Shown piece after piece: positions 20,095 through 30,475 of a stretch of 64,000 nt of DNA (position 1 is the first letter of the stretch; every line of letters starts with the position of its first letter). The notes under the pieces were generated by a model. The model did not search any database, had not been told where the DNA came from, and worked only from the letters and a program-made list of their open reading frames with translations. Source of the stretch: Scheffersomyces stipitis CBS 6054 (Eukaryota; Ascomycota; Pichiomycetes; Serinales; Debaryomycetaceae); the NCBI RefSeq assembly GCF_000209165.1, contig NC_009043.1, positions 558,001 through 622,000 on the forward strand, read 5' to 3'. A program made the translations under genes and the position numbers.

Positions 20095-20209
20095 TGCGCC
20101 TACATGAATTTTTGTTCGCAGCCAAAAAATGGTTGCAATCTGACTGCGCAATTTTTATATTTCGTTTCTATTTTATAAACGGATTCTTTTTGGTATCCTT
20201 CAAGAATTT

Positions 20210-21955
20210 TCATACTACTGGGATATTCTTAGCTAAATAATCCAAGAATTTAGGCTTGGTTCTACCTTGGATGAGGTCCTCTATGGCCGAGCCATACTTG
20301 ATCAATTGTGGTTCTGCCCACGCTGTCTGCATAATTCCCAAACCGTAAGGCAATCCAACACTGGTCTCATTCACAGGAATGGTTATCATTGGGTATCCCG
20401 CCTTGGCTGCTTGCTGATATGTGATAGAGTGGCCCGATGGCACAAGCAAACCGTCCAATTGAAAGTTCTCCCCTGTTCCAGAATCAGTGTAGTTTAAAGC
20501 GTAGTCAATACCCTCGTCTCTGGAAGTGCGGTGAACAAACTCAATGGCCTGGTAATAGGTCTCATTCTTGATTCCACTCCATTCCAATGAAGCCAATAAC
20601 CCATCTTGGCCAGATTCAAAAGCAGGATGCGTCCCAGGATTACCACCTTCAGTTCCGTCATTAGCGTAGTTGTAGTCTACAATATCTTGAAGTGACCTGA
20701 TCTTGGTATTCTCAAGCTCCGAAAGATAGCTTGCAATATTGTTGAAGAAATCAACCTTGACAATGGTGTACTCAGACTCGTTAACACTTCCGAAATCCCA
20801 GTTCCAGCCATCGTCGGAAATGACGTCCAAGTTACCAAAGTCGGTGTTGTTGTAAACAGTTGCGCCAGCTTCTTCAATCAACTTGATTGCCTCCAACAAA
20901 CCTTCCACTTGTTCTGGATCTGCTGACGACCAGAGTTTAGCCCATGGCAAACCAAATTTGGCTCCCTTCAAAGCAGTTTTGTCACTCAAGAACTTCAAGT
21001 AGTCACCGTCTTCAGGAACTTTTCCAACTTGTGCCAAAGTGTAGTTGTCTCTGGCGTCAACTCCATACATATACTGGAAAGCGTATACAGCATCTCTTAC
21101 AGTTCTAGCAAATGGACCTGTAGTATCTTGATGTTCAGATTCTGGAATTACACCAGCTCTTGAAGTGAGTCCAACAGTAGGCTTGAAGCCAACTACTCCA
21201 TTATTACCGGCCGGAGAGATGATACTACCGTCAGTTTCAGTACCTAGGGCAAACATAATCAAGTTGGCGGCAACAGATCCTCCGGAGCCAGTAGAACTTC
21301 CTCCTCCATTAAGAGTGAGATTGTACGGACATCTAGCTTGTCCACCAACAGCTGAGTAACCTTCACTGTAAGAGTTTGATCTCATATCTGCCCATTCAGA
21401 AAGGGTAGCATGACCAAAGAGAACAGCCCCGGCTTCTCTGAGCTTGGATACCACATGGGCATCTCTGGGAACAACTGAACCCAACAAGGCATTGGAACCA
21501 CAGGTGGTTTGCATCTTGTCCTTGGTAGCATAGTTATCCTTGACAAGAAAAGGAATTCCGTGAAGTGGTCCCCTGACAATTCCCAGCTTTCTTTCATTAT
21601 CCAAAGTAGAAGCGATCGAAAACATGTCCGGGTTCAACTGAAGAACACCGTTGACAAAGTCGTTGATCTGGAAGTATCTCTCTAAGTAGCATTGAACCAA
21701 ATCCACTGAAGATAACTTCCCCTGCGCCATGTAATCTTGCAACTGGTCTATGGTAGCTTCCTCGAGGGTTATACCTTTACATTCAGGCATCGGAAAGAGC
21801 TCAGCACTCTCAGTCTGTGCGAAGTTATATGTGGTATCATTAAGTGCCTGAGACTCGGCAAGAACATCAAAAGTGGATCTTATGGAGTAGGAAGATATGG
21901 CTGCACCGTTGACCAACGAAGCTATCACAAAGACACCAAGCGACTGGACCTTCAT
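20210..21955 (-). CDS. Secreted amidase-signature hydrolase
   Basis: A 581-residue amidase-signature (AS) enzyme, hydrolysing amide bonds of unknown substrates. The N-terminus MKVQSLGVFVIASLVNGAAI is a probable signal peptide, and several NxT/NxS sequons suggest a glycosylated, exported or vacuolar protein. The AS core runs from about 85 to 560. The catalytic Lys is K139 in PFLVKDN, the bridging Ser lies in the GGGSSTGSG loop (about S220), and the nucleophile is S244 in GTETDGSIISPAG. FKPTVGLTSRAG follows, as in the family. It is longer than the bacterial family by the leader and insertions. It resembles fungal GatA-like amidases. The site CCGATTCCGG at 22214-22223 lies 260 bp upstream. Confidence 0.9.
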   Translation of the reverse strand: MKVQSLGVFVIASLVNGAAISSYSIRSTFDVLAESQALNDTTYNFAQTESAELFPMPECKGITLEEATIDQLQDYMAQGKLSSVDLVQCYLERYFQINDFVNGVLQLNPDMFSIASTLDNERKLGIVRGPLHGIPFLVKDNYATKDKMQTTCGSNALLGSVVPRDAHVVSKLREAGAVLFGHATLSEWADMRSNSYSEGYSAVGGQARCPYNLTLNGGGSSTGSGGSVAANLIMFALGTETDGSIISPAGNNGVVGFKPTVGLTSRAGVIPESEHQDTTGPFARTVRDAVYAFQYMYGVDARDNYTLAQVGKVPEDGDYLKFLSDKTALKGAKFGLPWAKLWSSADPEQVEGLLEAIKLIEEAGATVYNNTDFGNLDVISDDGWNWDFGSVNESEYTIVKVDFFNNIASYLSELENTKIRSLQDIVDYNYANDGTEGGNPGTHPAFESGQDGLLASLEWSGIKNETYYQAIEFVHRTSRDEGIDYALNYTDSGTGENFQLDGLLVPSGHSITYQQAAKAGYPMITIPVNETSVGLPYGLGIMQTAWAEPQLIKYGSAIEDLIQGRTKPKFLDYLAKNIPVV

Positions 21956-22795
21956 CGTTTTAGAAAACTGAAGATAATATCAAGAATGTTTGAAGTAATA
22001 GTACAACTACTATGCTCCCCGAGAGATACACAATTATTCATGGCTAGCAAGTCTCTATTTATATAATGCCGGTCGATATCATTGTCCTATCGGAAGAAAA
22101 TCCTCGAGCTATATCTAACCGTTATCTTGCATGAAGAGCCGCGATTGATTGCCTAAACCAGGTCTCTGTATACCATTTTGGAATCTGTCAATGCATCTAA
22201 TTTGACCAACTTCCCGATTCCGGGTGGATATTTCCGCATAATAAAGGGGTATCTCTTTCAAATTATTTCTGTGCAATAGAGGCCCGAAGAAGAAGAAGGT
22301 AGAGAAATATGAAGAATTACTTGAACTCACAAGACCTTAGTGAATTGCCTACACACAAAATGGAATTTATTAGAGAATATGCATTTACCTCTCTTTATTC
22401 TTGAGAGATAAGCAGAACTTGAATTGAATAATTTGAAATGGTAACAATTTATATATCTAGAGGAAAATGTCGAAAAGACATGAATCATTTCCTCGATCTG
22501 AATTTTTCATTAATTTAGAAATAATTTTTATAAACTAATTTTACAATAAGAAAGAAAATCTGGAGAGTATGATCCACTGATGTTTTTTTGCATCTCTCAT
22601 TCCTTGCTCTGCCAATGGCTTGAAATAACAATAGTAGGAGCAAATAATTACTTTAACTTTCAAAGTCAGATCCCAGAACCACTATTTAGCACAGAAGAAT
22701 ATTGGTATTAGTGTACAGGAATATCTAGAGTCCATTTTTCAGTTTTGCTAATATATGGAGCTATCTCTTTTTCTCTTCTAGCACCACACATCAAG
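21956..22795. promoter_or_regulatory. Divergent promoter amidase/CCL1
   Basis: No gene seen in 840 bp. CCGATTCCGG at 22214-22223 has the CCG-N4-CGG form bound by Zn(2)Cys(6) factors such as Uga3 or Leu3. The rest is AT-rich, particularly 22430-22560. Confidence 0.45.
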
Positions 22796-24010
22796 ATGTC
22801 TGTAGGCACAGAAATAAAAAGGGAAGCCGAGGAGAATGTAGAACAACCGGAAGCCAAAAAGAAACGGATTTCCAATGACGATTTGTTCAGAAGATCCACC
22901 CAATTTGAGATCTGGTCATATACTCAAGAATCTCTAGACAAGACCAAGCGGGCTGCCAATGCTGCTGGAGCCAAGATAGCGACACAGAAGTTCAACGAAA
23001 CATTTGAAACAATCGAAAAGGAACAGCCTGAAGTTTTTCAGACACATAACGAGACTTTGAATAAAGATAAGTTGCTTACATTGCTCAGTTTCGAAGAGGA
23101 AGCAAAGTACTTGAATTACTACACGCAGAATATTATCCCCATAGCCAAATTCTTCAAGATGCCCACCCAGGTGAAATTGACGGCAGTGTCGTTCTTCAGA
23201 AAGTTCTATCTTTCCAATTCGGTCATGCAATACCATCCCAAGAATATCATGTATACGAGTGTATTCCTAGCAGCAAAGTCAGAAAACTATTTCATCTCTA
23301 TAGATTCATTCATCAAAGCGTTGAAAGATACTGAAGCTAAAGACATTTTAGATCTTGAATTTATCATCTTGCAGAGCTTACAGTTTACATTGCTTGTGCA
23401 CCACGCCTTTCGTCCATTGTACGGATTCTTTCTTGATTTCCAAGCTGTGCTATTGCACCCATCCCCATTGATGTATGACGTATCGGTCAACACGTTAGGA
23501 AGCTTATACGATAAAGCAAAGACATGGCTAAACGACAATGTGGTGCTTAGCGAGGTCGCATTCTTATTTACTCCACCACAGATAGCTCTTGCTGCCATGT
23601 ATGAAGTAGATAAAAGAATCACAGATAGATACTTGAAGAGAAAGTTCTTGAAGGAACACCACGAACTTGATGCTATCAAAGAAGAAGATTCTGGAGTTAA
23701 GAAAGAAGATTCGGAAGTAATTGAGAAGATTGAAAGTACCGAAAGTGTAGAAAACGGCGAAGACAAGAAGGATGGAGAAAACGAAACAGCTAATGAGCAC
23801 AAAGAAAAGTCTACAGTGGAGAGTCAAAGAGAGCAGTATGAGACTTTAGTGAGGACAATCAGAAAGTGTATCAAGATAGCGAAACAGGTTCAGACATCCT
23901 CTCGTGAAGAAGTGAAGGAGATTGACCGTAAATGCTTCTATGCTTTGAACCCTAAGAGATTGATAGAGAAACAGGTGAAAAAGGTCACCAAAGAAGCCAC
24001 CACTTCATAG
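22796..24010 (+). CDS. CCL1: TFIIH cyclin H homologue Ccl1
   Basis: Cyclin partner of the TFIIH kinase Kin28, needed for phosphorylation of the Pol II C-terminal domain. Start ATG 22796 (MSVGTEIKREAEEN) gives 404 residues, matching yeast Ccl1 (393); the frame is open upstream to a TTG at 22745 but no earlier ATG exists. The cyclin-box region starts after FEIWSYTQESLDKTKRAAN and includes EEAKYLNYYTQNII, AVSFFRKFYL and VFLAAKSENY (about 95-165), then the second fold (to about 290). The acidic E/K-rich insert (about 300-355) is followed by a helical end, CIKIAKQ...KCFYALNPKRL, characteristic of cyclin H. Confidence 0.93.
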   Translation: MSVGTEIKREAEENVEQPEAKKKRISNDDLFRRSTQFEIWSYTQESLDKTKRAANAAGAKIATQKFNETFETIEKEQPEVFQTHNETLNKDKLLTLLSFEEEAKYLNYYTQNIIPIAKFFKMPTQVKLTAVSFFRKFYLSNSVMQYHPKNIMYTSVFLAAKSENYFISIDSFIKALKDTEAKDILDLEFIILQSLQFTLLVHHAFRPLYGFFLDFQAVLLHPSPLMYDVSVNTLGSLYDKAKTWLNDNVVLSEVAFLFTPPQIALAAMYEVDKRITDRYLKRKFLKEHHELDAIKEEDSGVKKEDSEVIEKIESTESVENGEDKKDGENETANEHKEKSTVESQREQYETLVRTIRKCIKIAKQVQTSSREEVKEIDRKCFYALNPKRLIEKQVKKVTKEATTS

Positions 24011-24346
24011 ATGCCAGAAACTACATTTCTCAAGAAACGATAACTTTGATAACGCAAAATTTGTCATATTTGGTAAATACATAGATGTATATATTTCTGT
24101 AAAGACAGGGAGGAATATGTTTAGCCAATTATATACAATAGGGTATGGTGTTAATGCTCTTCATGATAATTATTCGAAGCATCTTTTTTGAAGTCCAAAT
24201 TGGTGCAGCCGCTTAGACTGATTAGGGTGCGGAAATGCGTCCGATTTTTCCGTAATAATGGAATTCACAGCCATTGAATTTCCAAATTTCAATTCCTCAT
24301 CTTTTTCCCTTATCCTTAAACTTCCTTCCTTTTTCATCTATGCAAG
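24011..24346 (+). promoter_or_regulatory. UGA2 upstream region with an everted CGG site
   Basis: No gene seen. CGG-N8-CCG at 24230-24243 (CGGAAATGCGTCCG) is an everted-repeat site of the kind recognised by dimeric Zn(2)Cys(6) factors. It lies about 105 bp upstream of the UGA2 ATG. Pyrimidine-rich tracts follow up to the start. Confidence 0.45.
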
Positions 24347-25861
24347 ATGCTTAAGGTATTCACCCGACTGGCTCTGTCGAAGCAGGTGTTAACTCAATTC
24401 AAGAATAAGGAATTGCTCAAGTTCAAAGGATATGTGAATGGAAAATGGCTAGAAAGTAACGACAAAGCTACTTTCAAGGTATACAACCCAGCCCAAAAAG
24501 ATGGCCAATCTGACGAAATTGCTGAAGTTTACTCTTTCTCTCCAGAAGAGTACGGTACAGCAATTGAGGCTGCCCAGACATCGTTCAATTCCTTCAAGAA
24601 GACTACAGGAAGGTACCGTTCAGATTTACTTTTGAAGTTGTACGATTTGATGCTCAAGTACGAAGACGACCTAGCAACTCTCATAGTTCTTGAAAATGGA
24701 AAGCCGTATGCTGATGCTCTTGGAGAGGTCCGATATGCTGCTTCGTTTTTCCAATGGTTTGCCGAAGCTGCACCGCATGTCACAGGAGATGTAATTCAAT
24801 CAGCCAATGCCTCTGCTAGGATACTTACAATGAAACAGCCTATTGGTGTGTGCGGAATTCTTACACCTTGGAACTTTCCCTCTGCAATGATAACAAGAAA
24901 ACTCGGAGCTGCAATTGCTGTAGGATGTACTAGTGTGATCAAGCCAGCTTCTGAAACCCCATTGTCTGCTTTGCTGCTTGCCTACTTAGCCCATGAAGCC
25001 GGCTTTCCTCCAGGTGTAGTGAATGTCTTGCCTACTCTGGAAACTTCAATGGTAGGAAAATATATCTGTGAGCATCCTTTGATCAAAAAGGTCTCCTTTA
25101 CAGGTTCCACGAATGTCGGTAAGCTCTTGATGAATCAGCTGTCGTCGACACTTAAGAAATTGACATTTGAGTTGGGAGGAAACGCGCCATTTATTGTCTT
25201 TGAAGGCAGCGACATAGACAAGGCAGTGGATGGCGCAATCAAGGCTAAGTTCAGATCCAGTGGACAAACCTGCGTTTGTGCCAATCGTATCTACGTCCAC
25301 GAATCGATATATGACGATTTCGCAGCCAAATTTGTAGAAAAGGTTCAGCAAGAAACCATTCTTGGCAATGGCTTGGATGAAAATGTAACTCATGGTCCCG
25401 TTATCCACGACAGATCTCTTGCCAAAGTCGAGCACCACGTAACAGATGCATTGGATAAAGGTGCAAAGCTTCTTCTTGGAGGGAAAGCCCGCCCTGACAT
25501 AGGTGACTACTTTCACGAGTTAACTATCTTGGGAGATGTCACTGAAGATATGGCCATTGCTTCTGAAGAGACATTTGGACCAGTCGCTCCATTGTTCAAG
25601 TTTAAGACAGAACAGGAAGTTCTTGAACGTGCAAATAGTGCCGATGTAGGATTAGCAGGCTACTTCTACTCACCAGACATAAGCCAAGTCTTCAGAGTCG
25701 CAGAAGAACTTGAAGTGGGAATGATTGGTGTCAACACTGGTTCAATTTCAGAGGCAGCCTTGCCATTTGGAGGTGTTAAGGAGTCCGGTTTCGGTAGAGA
25801 AGGTTCCAAATACGGCTTGAGCGACTACTTAGTCGTCAAGAGTGTAGTTGTAGGAGTTTGA
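24347..25861 (+). CDS. UGA2: Succinate-semialdehyde dehydrogenase
   Basis: NAD(P)-dependent aldehyde dehydrogenase of the SSADH class, converting succinate semialdehyde from GABA to succinate. The 504 residues contain the ALDH pattern: TPWNFPSAMITRKLGAAIA (about 173-191), KPASETPLSALLLA, FTGSTNVGKLLM, general base E275 in FELGGNAPF, nucleophile C309 in SSGQTCVCANRI with a second Cys at 311 (seen in redox-regulated SSADHs), and EETFGPVAPLF. The first 20 residues (MLKVFTRLALSKQV) are basic and acid-free and could be a weak mitochondrial targeting signal; S. cerevisiae Uga2 is reported cytosolic. It converges on the 281-residue ORF. Confidence 0.92.
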   Translation: MLKVFTRLALSKQVLTQFKNKELLKFKGYVNGKWLESNDKATFKVYNPAQKDGQSDEIAEVYSFSPEEYGTAIEAAQTSFNSFKKTTGRYRSDLLLKLYDLMLKYEDDLATLIVLENGKPYADALGEVRYAASFFQWFAEAAPHVTGDVIQSANASARILTMKQPIGVCGILTPWNFPSAMITRKLGAAIAVGCTSVIKPASETPLSALLLAYLAHEAGFPPGVVNVLPTLETSMVGKYICEHPLIKKVSFTGSTNVGKLLMNQLSSTLKKLTFELGGNAPFIVFEGSDIDKAVDGAIKAKFRSSGQTCVCANRIYVHESIYDDFAAKFVEKVQQETILGNGLDENVTHGPVIHDRSLAKVEHHVTDALDKGAKLLLGGKARPDIGDYFHELTILGDVTEDMAIASEETFGPVAPLFKFKTEQEVLERANSADVGLAGYFYSPDISQVFRVAEELEVGMIGVNTGSISEAALPFGGVKESGFGREGSKYGLSDYLVVKSVVVGV

Positions 25862-25961
25862 TATTCGTAAATACAAGTTAAAAAGACACTGAAAATAAAA
25901 TTTTTATTGTACAAGGTCGTAATATACATATGACTTAATATGAAGTAAAACTAGAAGAAAA

Positions 25962-26807
25962 TCAAAAATGAAGAGTTTGAACTGCTTCTGGCTCTGTTGT
26001 TGGATTCCCTACAGCTTCTGACACAGCTTGAGTCTCTTGAGCTACTAGTTGAGCTTCTGTTGAAACTGCTTCCGCACCTAAAGATCCTGTTGCTGTTTCA
26101 AATACTGTTTCAGTTACTGCCAGCACTATTGGCTCAGTTGCTGAGTCGGCTTTAGCCACTATTTCTACTGGTTGCGTTTCCTTTTGTGGTATCAGTTCTA
26201 TTGGAACTTTTTCAGTTCCTGGCTGTGGTTCTTCCTTTTCTGATTGACTAATGAGATGTGGGTTCTTGACGTCATCAATACTATCAACCTTAACCTCAGG
26301 AATTTCCAAAGTCAAGCTAGTATATTCTTTGTCACTGAAAGCAAGTACTTTGGTGGGGTTTCTAGCCTCATACTCTTGCTTCAACTTTTCACCAAATTCA
26401 GATAAATTCAGGTCATTTTCCAATATGACCTGTAATTGTCTCTGCAACTCATCTACTGGGGTAACATCGGTATCCGTCATGACCTTCTCTGCCTCAACTT
26501 CAGTTTTTAAATTGTTCAAGATATCTTTGTAATCTACCTTATGGTCGATTATGCGGGAAAGCTCGACTTTTTCAGGGGGGAAAATAGCCCTACGCATCAA
26601 ATCATAGTTTTCCACCAATGTGGCACATGTGACAGACTTGAAAGTCAACGAAAACAAACCACCCTCGGCAGTAACTCCATTGACTATAGAAGATGGAAAG
26701 TTTCTCAAAGATGCAGGTGCTGGTTCATATTTCGTGGGTGGAATTAAAGGAGGTGCTCCGGTCTCCAAAACGGCAACCTTCTGTCTCTTGTATGGTTGTC
26801 TGGCCAT
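25962..26807 (-). CDS. Uncharacterised protein with basic N-terminus and acidic tail
   Basis: I do not recognise this 281-residue protein. It starts MARQPYKRQKVAVL, whose basic run could be a nuclear localisation signal. It has one compact conserved-looking region (about 28-150: SSIVNGVTAEGGLFSLTFKS, then helical VDELQRQLQVILENDLNLSE). A long acidic tail follows, rich in E, T, V and A with degenerate repeats (about 195-281). The composition of the tail resembles low-complexity segments of chromatin or transcription factors, but this is only compositional. It ends about 100 bp from the UGA2 stop, convergent. The ATG at 26807 is in frame and is preceded by an AT-rich 5' region. Confidence 0.7.
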   Translation of the reverse strand: MARQPYKRQKVAVLETGAPPLIPPTKYEPAPASLRNFPSSIVNGVTAEGGLFSLTFKSVTCATLVENYDLMRRAIFPPEKVELSRIIDHKVDYKDILNNLKTEVEAEKVMTDTDVTPVDELQRQLQVILENDLNLSEFGEKLKQEYEARNPTKVLAFSDKEYTSLTLEIPEVKVDSIDDVKNPHLISQSEKEEPQPGTEKVPIELIPQKETQPVEIVAKADSATEPIVLAVTETVFETATGSLGAEAVSTEAQLVAQETQAVSEAVGNPTTEPEAVQTLHF

Positions 26808-27110
26808 CCTGGTCTTCTAAGGCTATTATATTATGAAATGGCTTGGGCAAGGAAGACTTCAAGTAGGATTGATAAATTCAGAAGTAGGTAAAATGTCTCG
26901 CTCGGTTGTCAACAGAGACGTGATTGATGCGCACACGAAAATCACGACATTGTGATAATACCCAGTAAACGAGACATATTTGCAATCATTTAACAAAAGT
27001 ATATACTCCAATAGATGTACAATAATGGTATTGATGCTAGAATGTCTGCGACATTCCAAGTGTCTATGCTAAATAATACATGTACAAACGAACTAAATAC
27101 GAATGAATCT
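26808..27110. other. Intergenic region between unknown gene and SWI4-like 3' end
   Basis: About 300 bp with no gene; probably the promoter of the minus-strand unknown gene and the 3' region of the SWI4-like gene. Confidence 0.55.
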
Positions 27111-29250
27111 TCACGACATATTCTCCACCAACGATTCTTCAATGCCATCTATCAAACTGTCAATGTCTTCCACCTTCAAACCACAACTTAAGCTAATCAA
27201 TTTTCTGTATTTGTACATTTTCGAATCAATGCCAAACGTCTTTATTCCTTGAGTCAATTTGCTTACCAATTTATTGCGTTTGATTTGCATCTTGGTAAGC
27301 TCTACAGCGTAGTCGATCTTGTTCTGGTCTATGAGCTCAAGCTCGTCTTCTACAGATTCGCCCTTATCCTGATTTACCATCAAGTCAATCTCTTGCTTTT
27401 CAACAAGGGTTGCTAGTTGGTAGGCCTGGTTTCTTTCCAAAACCCTAATTAACGATTGTTCCTTTGTGCGAATTTCTTCTTCGTGCAAATCGATGGCATC
27501 TGTCAACTTCTGCTTTCCTTCTTCTACATTGCTAAATTGTTCAATTCCAACTCGGTTCAACATTTTGGTAAAGTACTGAGTAGATTCGTCATTGGCGTTC
27601 TGCTTACTCTTCAATTGTTCTTCTAGCTCATTTATCTTTCCCTCGTATTGCTGAAATTCATGATTGTACGAGTCAGATAAGGAGTTGATCATACCAGTGA
27701 TCATTGAAGACAAGTCGAGCATCAGCAACTTCATATCAACATTTTCTTCGAGTTTATTCTTCACCTTTTCTTCGACGATCTTTCCGTTTTCATCCAACCT
27801 GGGAGGCTGTGGCTTGTATGTCTGATGAATAGTCGAAAGTTGAAACTTTTTGTCATGAATAGGAGTACTTTCTACTGTTCTTTCTGATATCACAGCTAAC
27901 GGTTGGTGAGTAGATGCTGAAGCGTTTTGGTGAGGCTTCAGAATAGGCGTAGACACAGCATTATAGCCTTTGCCATCTACGAAGATATTCTCCTTATTGT
28001 CCTCTCCTTTGATTAAATGTTCAATGTGATTCTTGTCCACTCGTTCAGTGGTGGTATCGTCCTCGTCCATGTCATCATCTTGAATCATTGTACGCTGAGT
28101 GTCTGGAGTTTCTATACCGTTCGCTACAGTTTGCATAGGTGTCGCCAATACCTGGTATTGACCCTCAGACTCGTGTTTAACGGCTGGAGCCAGGTAGTTT
28201 AGTCCAGCAGCTGGATACTGCGTTGGTAGAGCCAGCTGTGAACGTTGTCCATGATACGTAGTAGGAATAGCAGATGCTAACAATCCTCTTTGTGAAATAT
28301 TATCAGAATTGGAAGCAATGTTCGTCGAGAATAGATTGGTATGCTCGATAAGATTTCGAGCTGTTTCCTTATCGATATTTTCCAAATCGTCTCTGGCTCC
28401 ATACTGCAATAACAACTTTGCAAGTTTGGCACTGGAGAATCGTACAGCCAAATGCAAACAGGTGTCACCATTAACGTCCTGATGGTCTAGAACATTTTTC
28501 AATAAGTCTATCTGTTTACTGGGGTTGTAGTTAGACATCGCTGTCAACTTGTTTAAGATAATGTTCATGTAGTAGCGCAAACTTTCGTACTTGGACTTCA
28601 CCTTAGAATACTGGCACAAGTAGTGCAAAGGTGTACGACCATTAATGTCCGTATTGATCAAACACAATTCCAAATCGTCTAGCACTTTAGGGAAGTTTTT
28701 GAGTTCCGAACAGTTGTTGAACGAAATCAACTTCGATAAGGGGTTCAATCCAAAGCTGTTTACTACCAATGGACTGGCTCCTTTACTGAGTAGAAGATGG
28801 ATCATCTGATAATTGCCTATAGATGCAGCCCAGTGCAAAGGCGTATGCCCCTCGTCGTCTATGGCTTCGTTAATGTTGAAGTTGTATGGTGGATTGTGGA
28901 TGAAATATGGAATCTGCGCATTATCTTCACTGAAAAACTTCAACAACTGAGCCGAATAAGTATTCTCTTCCTGGCTCAGTTTTGGACTTTGAGTGATATC
29001 AGCTGTCATTGAGTCGTTCATCCCGTTCTGGATGTGTTTGGGATCCTCATTTGTCGATACAGATGTGTCGCTGTCTTTTTGGGTGTTTCCTAGTTCGTCC
29101 TGAGACCAATTTTCATTAGACAGAGGCTTACTACTGTGTTGGAAATTGCCCATCATTTGTGCAGCCAACGGGGTTTGGGAGTACCCATTAGCTCCATTTG
29201 GATTTGGTTGATTTGGATAAAACTTTACTTGGTGCTGTTGGTGTTGTTGT

Positions 29251-29283
<33 letters not shown>

Positions 29284-30475
29284 ATTCTCTGGAATTGCAT
29301 CTGGTAGTTCTGGAATTCGTTCTGGACTGCCTGGTTATGTGGAGTGAAATTCGGAATATTGGACATACCGTTTCCGCTCACGTTCCCATTAATGTGGATA
29401 TAGTCTTGTTGAGGTGGTTGTGGTGGTTGTTGAGTGAATGTCAGCATTTGTGGGGCTTGCATTTTCATCATGGCATTATTGGAAGGAATCTGGTACTGAA
29501 GATGTGGAGGTTGTTGCTGCTGAAGAAGCTGTGGGTGTGGAGGAACGGCATGGCTATGGCTGGAAGCACCCTGGCCCAAATAAGAGCTTTGTCTGGAAAG
29601 AGTATTGAAATCCTGACCGTTTTCGTCGGTTTTCAACTTCTTGTTGTCTTCCGGCTTTTTTGCCTTTTTGGTATATTTCCGCTTCAGCAGCGATGGTTCT
29701 TTTGGCTGTGGCTTGACCTTCTGGGGGATTACCAAATTGGGGTCTTCCAAGTTGAGAAAGAGGACCGGTGCTGCGTCAGCTGTTACTCCATACATGGTAG
29801 CTAATCTTTGGGCATCAGGCAAAGGAATCCACGTTCCTTGGAAACGACCAAACCCACCTTGGACCTTTTCGTGAAGACCCTGTTGGACGCCTTTCTCCAA
29901 GATTTTGGTTCTTTTCGCTTTGGGGAAGTTGCAGCACTTAAGAATCTGGGTAGCATTGACCCAGTCGTCCTTGCAACGACGCATGATGGGCGAGTCGTTC
30001 ATAGTACACTCGTACACATCGGTCTGTAAATATTGTTAGTATGAAAAGTCATGACGATGATAGTGAGAATGTTGAAGCATATATGATCATATTGTATAGC
30101 ATAGGCTAATGGTTTCAATTTGGTGTACTTAATGTGTCAATCCTCAGTGAGAAGTTGCGCGTAATCCACTGAAAAATGGAAATTGTTAACTGATAAATAA
30201 ATCAATAACGAGTGAACAATTGATAATTGACTTCCATGATTGACGAGATCACTTGGTATAAGTTGATTCCCATACGCCAGTAGTTGTGAATGTCTACTGT
30301 AGCTATGTTATTTGTTGGAATTATGAAGCAGTCCTTTGTAGTATGTTGTAGTCCGTGATTGTCCTCCTAGGGATCCCTAGACTCTCACTTGATTTGCCTT
30401 TCTCACCATTCACATTTGAAATCTACTTACACTCAGGTAGGTGGCTCGAAACACTCGCGGCTCAGTGGCAGACAT
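27111..30475 (-). CDS. SWI4: APSES/ankyrin cell-cycle transcription factor, Swi4-like, one intron
   Basis: DNA-binding subunit of an SBF/MBF-type G1/S regulator. Exon 1 is 30431-30475 (15 codons, ATG 30475) and exon 2 is 27111-30023, giving 985 residues. Splicing completes the APSES/KilA-N domain: exon 1 supplies MSATEPRVFRATY, a CTG codon and S; exon 2 continues TDVYECTMNDSPIMRRCKDD. KVQGGFGRFQGTWIPL follows. A Q/N-rich linker with a Q13 tract (about residue 262) precedes three ankyrin repeats (DEGHTPLHWAASIGNY, DINGRTPLHYL, DVNGDTCLHLAVR). A C-terminal coiled coil probably binds Swi6. VYEC, IMRR and total length favour Swi4; WVNATQ and FPKAKRT look like Mbp1. An upstream MCB also suits SWI4. 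Confidence 0.88.
29232..29282 (-). repeat. CAA/CAG polyglutamine tract in SWI4-like gene
   Basis: Thirteen consecutive glutamine codons, mixed CAA and CAG (29244-29282), then H-Q-Q-H. This is a mixed-codon tract, so it is less prone to pure replication slippage. Confidence 0.9.
30024..30430 (-). other. 407-nt intron interrupting the APSES domain of the SWI4-like gene
   Basis: On the minus strand: 5' splice site GTAAGT at 30430-30425, branch site TACTAAC at 30041-30035, 3' splice site TTTACAG ending at 30024. It falls between codons (phase 0). Removal gives ...ATY-[CTG]-S joined to TDVYEC, matching the start of APSES domains (YSxTDVYEC in Swi4). Confidence 0.9.

Noticed and set aside
29136..29804. 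222-codon open frame antisense to the SWI4-like gene
   Set aside because: It mirrors the Q-rich coding strand (poly-Leu from CTG/TTG) and is a shadow of the real exon.
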